Below are positions 44,266 to 52,538 of a stretch of DNA of 64,000 nt, one piece after another. Origin of the DNA: BACL27 sp964203235 (GTDB lineage Bacteria; Actinomycetota; Acidimicrobiia; Acidimicrobiales; Ilumatobacteraceae). Within the stretch, counting starts at the first letter, position 1. Each line of letters begins with the position of its first letter. Below the pieces are notes generated by a model that was given only the letters and a program-made list of their open reading frames with translations, was not told the DNA's origin and made no database searches. The position numbers were made by a program, and so were the translations under genes. The stretch spans positions 682,001 to 746,000 of the forward strand of contig CAXNLE010000002.1 in NCBI GenBank assembly GCA_964203235.1, given 5' to 3'.

Positions 44266-46134
44266 TAAAACTGGCGAGCCACTATTTATCTTGCTATATA
44301 AATTCACAAGTTTTTGAGATGGTTGACTATTCGCCCATGAATCTGCTTTAACCGCTCGCTCATACGAGTGCCATTCGCCCCGAACTCCAGCAAGATCTCC
44401 TCGCAAGGCATGAGCTCGCATTCGCAACGCAATCAATTCTTCGTGAGCACCGAGAACTTTTAATCCCTTTGCCGTGGCCCAAAATACACCCTCAATTTCG
44501 CCTCGTTGAAGATCTAACTCACCAGCCATCGCTGAAGCGGTAATTATGTTGAGCACTAATTGCGATGTGATTCCTTCGGCGTCTGGCCATAAATAACCAG
44601 TACCAGAGAACGGCAGATCACGAACAAGTTCGAGGCCTCGATGTAATTCGTCAATTGCCTGACTAGGCGCAAGCTCTTGCGCCCGAGCGATACACGATTC
44701 AAGAATTTCGCCATCACTAATTATTGAGATGTGAAACGGCAATTGATCATTAAAAGTTCTTGGTAGCCACTCTTCGCTAATTGAAATTAGATGCGTCTGA
44801 TTAAGTGCTCGCCGCGCATCTGAAACCACATTTGTGAAAGTTGCATCAGCCACATTGACTTCCCACAATGCCGTACGCGCTGCACTTCGCGTCGGGCGGG
44901 CACGGTGACTCGTAAGCCAAGCCAATAATTCTTTGGTCTTTGATTTTTCAAAATCAATAATCGTGCCATCAACTAATTGAACATCAACTGGTCCTAGAGT
45001 TCGCACCATTACATTCCAACTTTGGTCTCCGCGGTGAGCTCGTTGCAGATGTGACGTGACTGTTTCGGATTCTGGCAATAGCACACGATCTACATCTATT
45101 AATAGTTCAGTAATCGCAGTCGCTTCATTGACTAGTAACCCATATGGTGTAATCACCAGATTGTCTGCCAGCAATCGCCACGAAATAGTAGTTGCTTGCA
45201 AAACTGCAGTCGCCAAGTTCGTCGCCGAACCGCAAACAATTGCACAATTATTGGCAAGTAATTCGTCGAGGTCAAAGTTGCTAATTTTTGTATCACTAAA
45301 TAGAACACAGTGTTGTGGGCAATCTTTGGCGATACGAATTGCTTCTTGAATCGTTGAAATAACTTCAACTTGAGTAAACACCGGATCTGCTGTGTTTACT
45401 GAGTCGCCAGCATCTTGCATTCGCAACAGTATCGGTTTAATTTGTGAGCTACTGCCAAACAATGTCGCGGCAATAAGTGCACGAAACACTGAAGATTGAA
45501 TGGGCGCATCAGCACAAATGTTGATCACAGATTGTTTACCAATATCAACGAGAACAATTTTTGAACTACTGATACCCAAGGGCACAAAAATTGGGCTTAC
45601 AGAATTCGCTTGCAGATAGATTGACTCGAGTTGGGGCGATTTGATGTCAAGAGTTGCGCGCAGTGCTACCTCGGTTCGCACGGCTGTTGCTGACGGATGA
45701 CTAAGCCTTGAATTAATTTGAAGTTGGCGAAGTTGGCATCCACGGCGTTTGCCGATCTCAAAAATCAATCCTGCCACCACTACGGCACATGACAACATAG
45801 AAATCAAATCTTGAGTAGGTTGCGATGAGGGCACTGATTCTGGGTGCGCATCTGAATCAGCGACGATTTCAATTGTTGTTGCCCGCGCAACTTGGCCTCG
45901 CGAAATAAAAAAAATACTTGCTAGCCCAAGAACCGTTAAAAACAACCAACTTTTTGGCACAAACGATTCACGATGCGAGAACCGAAATGCGAAGTATCTG
46001 ATTAGGTCAAATAATCCTCGACTCAGAACCCACACTAAGACAGCAGACAAAATGAATAGCAGAATAGCTATGGCTAATTGTTGTTGCGACAAATTTGATA
46101 AGTTGCGAAAACTAAAAGAGTTAATAATGCTCAT
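44254..46134 (-). CDS. Membrane-anchored SARP/BTAD-like regulatory protein
   Basis: A 626-residue protein. Residues 15-40, 63-80 and 110-125 are hydrophobic and likely membrane spans. The C-terminal half has a winged-helix-like segment (VRTLGPVDVQLVDGTIIDFE, RARPTRSAARTALWE, FTNVVSDARRALNQT) and a helical BTAD-like region (ELAPSQAIDELHRGLELV), the layout of SARP-type activators. It is last in the Tad locus, coupled by ATGA to a TadG-like gene. A role in coupling pilus assembly or surface sensing to transcription is inferred. Direct DNA binding from the membrane is unproven. Confidence 0.78.
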   Translation of the reverse strand: MSIINSFSFRNLSNLSQQQLAIAILLFILSAVLVWVLSRGLFDLIRYFAFRFSHRESFVPKSWLFLTVLGLASIFFISRGQVARATTIEIVADSDAHPESVPSSQPTQDLISMLSCAVVVAGLIFEIGKRRGCQLRQLQINSRLSHPSATAVRTEVALRATLDIKSPQLESIYLQANSVSPIFVPLGISSSKIVLVDIGKQSVINICADAPIQSSVFRALIAATLFGSSSQIKPILLRMQDAGDSVNTADPVFTQVEVISTIQEAIRIAKDCPQHCVLFSDTKISNFDLDELLANNCAIVCGSATNLATAVLQATTISWRLLADNLVITPYGLLVNEATAITELLIDVDRVLLPESETVTSHLQRAHRGDQSWNVMVRTLGPVDVQLVDGTIIDFEKSKTKELLAWLTSHRARPTRSAARTALWEVNVADATFTNVVSDARRALNQTHLISISEEWLPRTFNDQLPFHISIISDGEILESCIARAQELAPSQAIDELHRGLELVRDLPFSGTGYLWPDAEGITSQLVLNIITASAMAGELDLQRGEIEGVFWATAKGLKVLGAHEELIALRMRAHALRGDLAGVRGEWHSYERAVKADSWANSQPSQKLVNLYSKINSGSPVLLAR

Positions 46135-46550
46135 TGGTCGCGCGGTTCTACTCGCCGAGTAACGCTGATCAAATGATCCCTTGCGCCAAACAACTTCAAT
46201 ATTGACATCTCTACAGTTTGCGAAACTGTCACAGATACAGAATTTGCACTCGTTGAAATGTCTCCAGTTAAATTATTTTCGTTGAGATATCGCAACGCTG
46301 AACGTTGAGCCGCTTGTTGATCAATTTTTGGAGAACCAGTACGCAGCGATGTCAATTCTTGTGCCGCCAAGCGAGCAACGTTTTCAGCATGATCCGCCAA
46401 AGTTAATCGAGCAGCAACTAATCGCCCACCGTCGACACCCAGCCCAGCACAAACTATAAAAGTCATCAAGAGACCAACTACGAATGCTGTGACAACACCA
46501 TCTTGAGAATCTTTGAATTTCTTAAAGTCAACAAAGGTATCGGCTTTCAT
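46131..46550 (-). CDS. TadG-like pilus assembly protein
   Basis: A 139-residue protein with one N-terminal span (VVTAFVVGLLMTFIVCAGLGVDGGRLVAAR), a typical TadE/TadG-type N-terminus, followed by a beta-rich extracytoplasmic part with TSANSVSVTVSQTV. It belongs to the short TadG-related proteins of actinobacterial pilus loci, without the vWA domain of full TadG. ATG 46550 overlaps the upstream stop by ATGA and is preferred to an ATG at 46565. Confidence 0.78.
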   Translation of the reverse strand: MKADTFVDFKKFKDSQDGVVTAFVVGLLMTFIVCAGLGVDGGRLVAARLTLADHAENVARLAAQELTSLRTGSPKIDQQAAQRSALRYLNENNLTGDISTSANSVSVTVSQTVEMSILKLFGARDHLISVTRRVEPRDQ

Positions 46551-46948
46551 GTGTCTACTCGCCATCTATCTATCACTTCAACAGACGATGCGCTGACAAC
46601 TCGAGGGCGGGTGCCAAGTAGCGACAAGTCCTGACTTTTGATTTCACAACTAACTTTTACTAATACCGCTAAATCTTGGCCTTGGCTGATGACGGTAGTT
46701 TCAATATTTGTTTTAGTACAGGATGTGCCACTTATGTTTAATGCACGCTCGGCTATTTGCATCGCTGTCGACTGCATTTGTGAGCGACTACCTTTTGACG
46801 CAGCCCTGGCGGCTTGATCTGCGGCATTTCTAACTTGAATTAGCGACTCAGAAGCGCGGCCTGCATAAATACCAAATAAAACCAAAATCATAAGCAACGG
46901 TGTGAGTAAGACCAGTTCAACTGTTACTGAACCTCGTTGCGAAATCAT
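46547..46948 (-). CDS. TadE-like minor pilin
   Basis: A 133-residue protein whose N-terminus (RGSVTVELVLLTPLLMILVL) is the TadE pattern: a Gly-led prepilin-like cleavage region, Glu at position five and a hydrophobic helix. The rest is a small extracytoplasmic domain with two Cys (TSCTKTN, VSCEIKS) that could form a disulfide. It is a probable pseudopilin of the Tad pilus, translationally coupled to the genes on both sides. Confidence 0.85.
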   Translation of the reverse strand: MISQRGSVTVELVLLTPLLMILVLFGIYAGRASESLIQVRNAADQAARAASKGSRSQMQSTAMQIAERALNISGTSCTKTNIETTVISQGQDLAVLVKVSCEIKSQDLSLLGTRPRVVSASSVEVIDRWRVDT

Positions 46949-47337
46949 CGTTCGTCTTCTGGGACAAAGTCTTCTAATGGTTCTTCACTACCGCGTTCAA
47001 CTGACGATGGGAAAAACATTGCCACATTTGGCACCGCGACACGCACTCGCATCACAACAAAACCATTATTGACGGTAAGCGAAGGTGTCCCAATTAGTTG
47101 AGCGCCAAGTTCAGCCGCGGTACGCGTTGCTGAATCAATTGCCGAGACAATTTCTCCATCTGCAGATGCAGCAATCGACGCACCTTTAGCGGCCGAAAGA
47201 GTTGCAATATGCGCTGAATGCATAAACAGCATGGCTTGAACTGCAATAAGCAACAAAGTCAGCACGATTGGCACGGCAATGACAACTTCTAACACGGTGT
47301 CACCCCGATCAATCGTGCTGCTTGTTGTGGTCATCAA
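46945..47337 (-). CDS. TadE-like protein
   Basis: A 130-residue protein with the same plan as its neighbour: RGDTVLEVVIAVPIVLTLLL at the N-terminus (prepilin-type with Glu in the helix), followed by an Ala-rich helix (HIATLSAAKGASIAASADGE) and a short C-terminal domain ending in acidic residues. It is probably a second TadE-type pseudopilin. Start and stop are tightly packed with neighbours. Confidence 0.82.
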   Translation of the reverse strand: MMTTTSSTIDRGDTVLEVVIAVPIVLTLLLIAVQAMLFMHSAHIATLSAAKGASIAASADGEIVSAIDSATRTAAELGAQLIGTPSLTVNNGFVVMRVRVAVPNVAMFFPSSVERGSEEPLEDFVPEDER

Positions 47338-47368
47338 AGTAATTTCGCTGGCTGAGATATTTTCTTAT

Positions 47369-47563
47369 CTAGCCGAGGTTCAGTGAGTTTGCCTTGTTGG
47401 TTACACGACTGGTGATCGTTGCCCCAACTGCAATCGCAAGAGCGATTAATGCTGCAGCCATGACGACTGTTGTCGCACTGACTTCACCCCGCTCGCTATC
47501 ACTTTGCACTGAGGCCGTGAACCGTACCCAGTAGTACTGCCAAACATTTCTCATTGATGACAT
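47369..47563 (-). CDS. Flp pilin-like small protein
   Basis: A 64-residue protein: a basic, aromatic leader (about 28 residues), then GEVSATTVVMAAALIALAIA, a hydrophobic helix led by Gly-Glu as in Flp-type prepilins, and a short tail. Its place between TadC and the TadE genes is where the major pilin is expected. It lacks the classical Glu-Tyr motif. The start follows GGGGGAAAT. The cleavage site after Gly is inferred. Confidence 0.72.
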   Translation of the reverse strand: MSSMRNVWQYYWVRFTASVQSDSERGEVSATTVVMAAALIALAIAVGATITSRVTNKANSLNLG

Positions 47564-47608
47564 ATTTCCCCCGTTTGTATGTTGATATTTTTTCTAACTA
47601 GCTAACTA

Positions 47609-47656
47609 ACTAACCCATTAACTAACCCATTAACTAACCCATTAACTAACCCATTA
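47609..47656. repeat. Four tandem copies of a 12-bp unit
   Basis: CTAACCCATTAA is repeated four times without mismatch, preceded by a partial copy (CTAACTAA). It fills the gap between the tadC stop and the pilin gene and encodes nothing likely. Copy number could vary and affect transcript folding or spacing. Confidence 0.95.
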
Positions 47657-47690
47657 ATAAACTGTGTGAAAAATTGCATGAAATGGCTTA

Positions 47691-48509
47691 CTAAAAACTG
47701 CCGAGAACTAAATGAACTGCCGGATAACCGATCAACGCGATGAACGCAATAAATAACAACACCATCGGAATTCCCATCCGCTCGGTCGCGGCTTGGGCTT
47801 GTGCTTCGATTTCGCCCATATGCCGATTTCGCAACGAGTCGGCTCGCGCTGAAAGAGAAAGACGAATACGTGCACCATGTTCACCAGCGAGTTGCACACT
47901 TCCTGCAACCTCGGCCAATTCTGGAATGTTGTATGCATCACCAAGATTGCCCAGTTCGACCCACGGTGACCTTCGTGCGCTTCGCGCTCTTGTCAATGCA
48001 TCGCGAATCTCAGCAAACGACCAGCCGTCTCCAGCGTCGGCGGCAGCAATCAAAGCTGTTTCGGTTCCCGCTCCACCTGCAAGCAACACATTAGTGAGAT
48101 CTAAGTAACTTGAAAATGCGTGCAGAAAATCTTGGCGTCGACGAGTTGCTTGTACTCTCACCCGACTATCTGGAAGAAAGAAACCCATTACTCCTGCACT
48201 CACCAAAATTACAATGCCAATCAATTTTGAGATATTGACACCAGTCAGATAGAAAAACATGTTGAGTCCAAACCCTGCCAGAACTCCAACAAATAACGAC
48301 GCAAGCTTCTTCACCACCATCTCAGAAGCTTGATGACCAACAATTGCTAAATCTGCACGGTGTCTTTCTTGAGACCGACGCACCAACCACACCATGCCTT
48401 GTTCAAACTGTTCATGCACTAACTTCGCTTTGCTTGACAACACGCCTGGACGTATGACAAAGAAGAGCCCAAGACCACAAATGACGCCACAAACCGTGAC
48501 GGAAATCAT
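47691..48509 (-). CDS. tadC: TadC-like type II/IV secretion F-domain membrane protein
   Basis: A 272-residue protein with an N-terminal span, two mid spans (near residues 75-95 and 97-115), the T2SS F-domain core (VRVQATRRRQDFLHAFSSYL, LAGEHGARIRLSLSARADSLR) and a C-terminal span (IPMVLLFIAFIALIGYPAVH). With TadB it forms the inner-membrane platform of the Tad pilus machine. ATG 48509 overlaps tadB by ATGA. Confidence 0.88.
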   Translation of the reverse strand: MISVTVCGVICGLGLFFVIRPGVLSSKAKLVHEQFEQGMVWLVRRSQERHRADLAIVGHQASEMVVKKLASLFVGVLAGFGLNMFFYLTGVNISKLIGIVILVSAGVMGFFLPDSRVRVQATRRRQDFLHAFSSYLDLTNVLLAGGAGTETALIAAADAGDGWSFAEIRDALTRARSARRSPWVELGNLGDAYNIPELAEVAGSVQLAGEHGARIRLSLSARADSLRNRHMGEIEAQAQAATERMGIPMVLLFIAFIALIGYPAVHLVLGSF

Positions 48510-49354
48510 GCGTTAATTATTTCTCGACGGCGGATAAATCTTTGCGGAGTAACAATTCGTGAAAACTGATCGAGCATGATCAGTGCAACCCCGAAAACAA
48601 CAAAGATACAACTCAGCATCACTTGTCCTTCAAGTGACGAATAAACACTCAAATAATCCCGATTGAAGATAACTAACAACGCGACAAAGCCAATTACAAC
48701 AAATGAAATGATACGCACTGAACTTCGGGTTCTCGCTCGCCCAACCCAAATACGAGTCCTCATCCGGCCTTCTTCACGGGCGCATTGCGCAAGGTGACCT
48801 AGAAGTTGAGCGATGTCGCGGGCTTGATATTTCGTCGCCGTAATCAGAGCAGCGGAGACAAAATCGGCGATCGGGTGGTCAACTTCATCGGCAAATCGTC
48901 GCAAACCGTCGCTGAGTTTGCCGTATTGAATTTGTGCGCTTAGTCGACGAACTGCGACCGAAATAGCAATCGGGGCATGATCAGAAGTTGCGACAATCGC
49001 CTGTTCTAAACCGTGTGCACCCGCCAAAGTATCTCTGAGTTGCTCTGTCCAAGTCGCGATTGCGTCAGCCAACCCGCGTTCGTCGCGACGTAGACGCTGT
49101 TTAGATTTGAGTGCCGGCACCGCAATGATCACCAAGCTCAGAACTACTGCAACCAAAAGCCAGCGAGTAACCAGAAAAATCACAACGCCGAATGCTGGGG
49201 CAGTAATAATGTTTATTGAGCGACTCAAGTTTGCTTGCCGATGCGCAACTTTTGTTTTTGTCTTTACCTTTCCATCACGTATAGCGAGAAATATAACGAA
49301 CACGCCTAGGCCAGTGGCGGCACCGCAAAGAATGCACACGAAGAATGTGATCAT
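48506..49354 (-). CDS. tadB: TadB-like type II/IV secretion F-domain membrane protein
   Basis: A 282-residue protein with spans at the N-terminus, about 55-85, and two near the C-terminus, plus an F-domain core (DTLAGAHGLEQAIVAT, AAVRRL-like helices, AREEGRMRTRIWVGRARTRS). It pairs with TadC as the pilus platform. ATG 49354 gives an ATGA overlap with tadA and is preferred over GTG 49363. Confidence 0.88.
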   Translation of the reverse strand: MITFFVCILCGAATGLGVFVIFLAIRDGKVKTKTKVAHRQANLSRSINIITAPAFGVVIFLVTRWLLVAVVLSLVIIAVPALKSKQRLRRDERGLADAIATWTEQLRDTLAGAHGLEQAIVATSDHAPIAISVAVRRLSAQIQYGKLSDGLRRFADEVDHPIADFVSAALITATKYQARDIAQLLGHLAQCAREEGRMRTRIWVGRARTRSSVRIISFVVIGFVALLVIFNRDYLSVYSSLEGQVMLSCIFVVFGVALIMLDQFSRIVTPQRFIRRREIINA

Positions 49355-50670
49355 GGCAAACACCGCTCATCGTCGTATCCGAACGTTGAAAGTAACTCAC
49401 GGGTTGCTTCGCGCAATGGGAAGGTTCGTAAAAGTTCGCCCTGCGAATTCAATGCGAATATCTCATTTGAAATTATATTTGCACCGTCGCAATCAACTAC
49501 TTCACGAACTGAAGCCACCCGACGATCGCTGCCCGTGCTACTGATATAGATAACAAAATGAAGAGCACTTGATAACAACAAATTAACTGTGTCAATTGGT
49601 AAGCCAGTTGAAGCCATTGACACATATGCAGCAAGTTTTGGAAACACTGAACGAGTTGAGTCTGCGTGCATCGTGCACATTGAACCGTTATTTCCCTGGC
49701 TCATCGCCATCAACATCGGAAATGCTTCGGCTCCTCGAACTTCACCGACAATTACGCGATCAGGATCCATTCGTAGTGCCATACGCGTCAAATCAGCAAG
49801 TGTTATTTCTCCCTGTCCTTCAACATTTGCTGGACGCGATTGCAATGAGTCGTGGTCTGGATGCAGGTGTTCAAAGTGATCTAGCCCTAGTTCGTAGGCA
49901 TCTTCAATTGTCACAAGCCGTTCAAAGACTGGAATCTCATTAATTAGCGCACGCAGCAAAGTTGTTTTGCCCGAACCAGTGCCACCAGCGATGACTATGT
50001 TTCGACGTGCGCGCACAGCAGCCCCGAGAAAATCTAGTAGTTCAAGGCTTATCAAACCTCGAAGTTGTAGTTCTTTAAGACTTGAAATTTCAAAACGGTG
50101 GCGGCGAATAACGAGACTTGGTCGCAACGAAACATCCATTGTTGCAAACAAGCGTGAACCGTCAGGTAATTGCATATTGAGTTCTGGAGTGCCGGCGTCA
50201 AAACGTCGTTCTTGACGAGACAGCCGAGTTGCTGCGCGGCGCACAAGTTCAATTAGTTCGTCGTCAGTTTCAACAATTGGCTCGCGCATCTCTCGCTCAC
50301 CATTACGAAGTTTGACCCAAACTACTGAATTTCCGCGAACATGAATGTCACTTATTTCATCGTCTTCGAGTAATGGTTGCAATCGACCAAGACCAAGAAC
50401 TTGTGCGATCGCAGCAGAAGTAATTTCAACTTCATCAAACACGGTCAAGACCGATCGACCTTCTGAGCGTCGTGCTGCGGACAAACGCAGTAACTCAGCG
50501 TGCACTGCTGTGCGCGCAAAATTATGTTCTTCGTCATTCGTAGGATCAGCCATATTGCGAGCCCGTCGGTCAAGGCGCTCATCGGCAAGGACGTCGCCAA
50601 GTCTTGACGCCAAAGAATTCACTAATTGTCTATCTATTGACGATTTTTGAGGATGATCAAGAATCGTCAT
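49351..50670 (-). CDS. tadA: TadA/CpaF-like secretion ATPase
   Basis: A 439-residue hexameric traffic ATPase: SDIHVRGNSVVWVKL, RLSRQERRFDAGTPELNMQL, Walker A GGTGSGKTTLLRAL, VTIEDAYELGL (Asp box), MDPDRVIVGEVRGAEAF (Walker B) and MHADS (His box). It powers Tad pilus extension at the cytosolic face. It is coupled by ATGA to the SAF gene upstream and to tadB downstream. Confidence 0.94.
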   Translation of the reverse strand: MTILDHPQKSSIDRQLVNSLASRLGDVLADERLDRRARNMADPTNDEEHNFARTAVHAELLRLSAARRSEGRSVLTVFDEVEITSAAIAQVLGLGRLQPLLEDDEISDIHVRGNSVVWVKLRNGEREMREPIVETDDELIELVRRAATRLSRQERRFDAGTPELNMQLPDGSRLFATMDVSLRPSLVIRRHRFEISSLKELQLRGLISLELLDFLGAAVRARRNIVIAGGTGSGKTTLLRALINEIPVFERLVTIEDAYELGLDHFEHLHPDHDSLQSRPANVEGQGEITLADLTRMALRMDPDRVIVGEVRGAEAFPMLMAMSQGNNGSMCTMHADSTRSVFPKLAAYVSMASTGLPIDTVNLLLSSALHFVIYISSTGSDRRVASVREVVDCDGANIISNEIFALNSQGELLRTFPLREATRELLSTFGYDDERCLP

Positions 50671-51371
50671 GGTTGACCACTGCCGAGTTGAGTGGCAACA
50701 CCAGCAACTCGTACTAGATAGATTTCGCCAGCACGAGCGATTGCCATTGAAAGATCTAACGAACTACGAAATGTCACCAGAGCAACATCATTATTGTCAC
50801 TTGTCTGTGTTATCGAATAAATAATCACCTCATCTGCAAACATTGATGGCTCGGTTGACTCGCTAATTGCTAAGTCAGGAACGGTGACAACACGAACACT
50901 GTCACCAACGGCAAGGTCTACTGGAAATTTGCCGATATCAATTGCAGAGCTTGTCAAGGCTTCACCAGAGAGCAATCCAACGGTTGGGCTAAGCATTGCA
51001 GTTGTTATGGGTGATGACGCATTTAAGTTGATCAACATCGTTTGACCAATAAGTGACTTCGCATTCTCACCCATCACAAATGAAGTCGCAAATGAAGAAG
51101 GAACTTCTAACGCAACTAGATCTTGCGCAGTAATCTTCACTCCGCGTTCAAGATTGTGAGCACTGCCGACGACTACAACCATTGAATCACCGGAACGAGA
51201 TAACAAAATCGCGCCTAAAGCGCCACCACACATCAACACGACACCTATCGCGAGTTCAGGAATACGCCAGCGGCGACGTGTAGAAATTTTCTGATCGACT
51301 GTTTCTGCCCGATCTTGTATTGCGCGAGCACGCGTTCTTGTAAGGTTCTCGACAATTGCACTTTCTGCCAT
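50667..51371 (-). CDS. SAF-domain protein, CpaB/RcpC-like
   Basis: A 234-residue protein with a basic N-terminus, one span (IPELAIGVVLMCGGALGAIL), and an extracytoplasmic SAF domain (VVVGSAHNLERGVKITAQDL, LIGQTMLINLNASSPIT) followed by a second beta-rich part (GDSVRVVTVPDL). Such proteins head actinobacterial Tad loci and resemble CpaB/RcpC. It is the first gene of the pilus operon, after a 237-bp gap. Confidence 0.82.
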   Translation of the reverse strand: MAESAIVENLTRTRARAIQDRAETVDQKISTRRRWRIPELAIGVVLMCGGALGAILLSRSGDSMVVVVGSAHNLERGVKITAQDLVALEVPSSFATSFVMGENAKSLIGQTMLINLNASSPITTAMLSPTVGLLSGEALTSSAIDIGKFPVDLAVGDSVRVVTVPDLAISESTEPSMFADEVIIYSITQTSDNNDVALVTFRSSLDLSMAIARAGEIYLVRVAGVATQLGSGQP

Positions 51372-51386
51372 GAACGCGCCTTTCGA

Positions 51387-51409
51387 AGTTTTCAGTGAAA
51401 TCTGAAACT
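51387..51409. promoter_or_regulatory. Imperfect inverted repeat upstream of the Tad operon
   Basis: AGTTTTCAG and CTGAAACT, separated by TGAAAT, form an imperfect palindrome with one extra base in one arm, 16-38 nt before the SAF gene ATG. It could be an operator. The remaining gap up to 51608 is AT-rich with no gene that I can support. Confidence 0.35.
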
Positions 51410-51608
51410 CTAGAGATTATGTGTAACTCTATTAAGTGAAATGGAGTCAAAAACAATAACTGTGCTCAAAGAACAATTAAAATTATTATTTTTCAAGTTA
51501 CAAGTGAGAAGCTGTAATTACAGCAATGAGGTACTGGGCACTTAGGGTACAACTTAAGCATATTTAACTCACTGCTATGTTTAGAAAACACAATTGAGGA
51601 TGAGCACG

Positions 51609-52535
51609 ATGTCTACTAAAACTTACGATCAAATTGAGTTTCTATCTGAGGGCGCTGTCTTGCGTGGGCGGCTATATCGGCCAGCAGATGTTGCTGGCGA
51701 CAAAACTACTGATGTGCCGGTCATAATCATGGCGCACGGGTTTTCAGTATTGGCGGCTTTTTTGGATGACTACGCGACTGACTTTGCACAAGCTGGTTTT
51801 GCCGTATTGCTGTTTGACCACCGCAATTTTGGCGAAAGTGACGGCACGCCGCGATATGGGTTTGACAATTTATTGCAGATTCGTGGATACCGCGATGCAA
51901 TAAATTTTATTACAACACAGCCCGGCATTGATAAACAGAAAATTATTGTGTGGGGTGAAAGTGCGACTTCTCTTGTAGCGCAATTTATTGCTGTGTTTGA
52001 TGACCGCGTACGAGCAGTGATTGCATACACACCTGTTTGCGGCAATAGTGCCACGAAATTTGATACGTCAAACGAAAAATTCGACTGGCTTCGAGCGAAT
52101 TGGTCAGATTTAGACTTATCAACCGTGCCAGCCCGAGAATTAGCGGTGCGAATGTGCAGACTGCATGAAGGCGAAGGGCCCGTGATTGTTGAGGGGGATG
52201 CTGCGGTTAGTTATACGACGCGGATGCGAAAGAAATACCCCGGTGACTGGTCTAATCAAGTTTTTATTTTGCAACGCAAACTTGAAGCACAATTCAACGA
52301 AGCGAGACTGCCAGCAAAATATCTGAAGGTGCCGACACTATTTGTGATCGCCACAGACGACCAACAGCCAGTATGTGAACTATTGACTAATCGTCAATGT
52401 TTTGATTTGATCAATGCACCCAAGCAGTTGACTGAAATCACTGGCGGACACTTTGGATTGGCATATCGCGACACAGAGCCATATCGTCAAACAATGGCTG
52501 CCACGATTAAGTTTTTGCAGAGTGTTTTTGACTAG
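51609..52535 (+). CDS. Alpha/beta hydrolase
   Basis: A 308-residue protein with the alpha/beta hydrolase order: VIIMAHGFSV (oxyanion region), LLFDHRNFGESDG, nucleophile region VWGESATSLVAQF (GxSxT instead of GxSxG), FVIATDDQQPV (acid) and GGHFGLAYR (His). ATG 51609 is 8 nt after GAGGA and is preferred to TTG 51594 and ATG 51600. Substrate unknown; relatives act on esters or xenobiotics. No signal peptide. Confidence 0.88.
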   Translation: MSTKTYDQIEFLSEGAVLRGRLYRPADVAGDKTTDVPVIIMAHGFSVLAAFLDDYATDFAQAGFAVLLFDHRNFGESDGTPRYGFDNLLQIRGYRDAINFITTQPGIDKQKIIVWGESATSLVAQFIAVFDDRVRAVIAYTPVCGNSATKFDTSNEKFDWLRANWSDLDLSTVPARELAVRMCRLHEGEGPVIVEGDAAVSYTTRMRKKYPGDWSNQVFILQRKLEAQFNEARLPAKYLKVPTLFVIATDDQQPVCELLTNRQCFDLINAPKQLTEITGGHFGLAYRDTEPYRQTMAATIKFLQSVFD

Positions 52536-52538
52536 TCA

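Noticed and set aside
47609..47656. CRISPR-like repeat array
   Set aside because: The 12-bp units are directly adjacent with no spacers and there are no cas genes.
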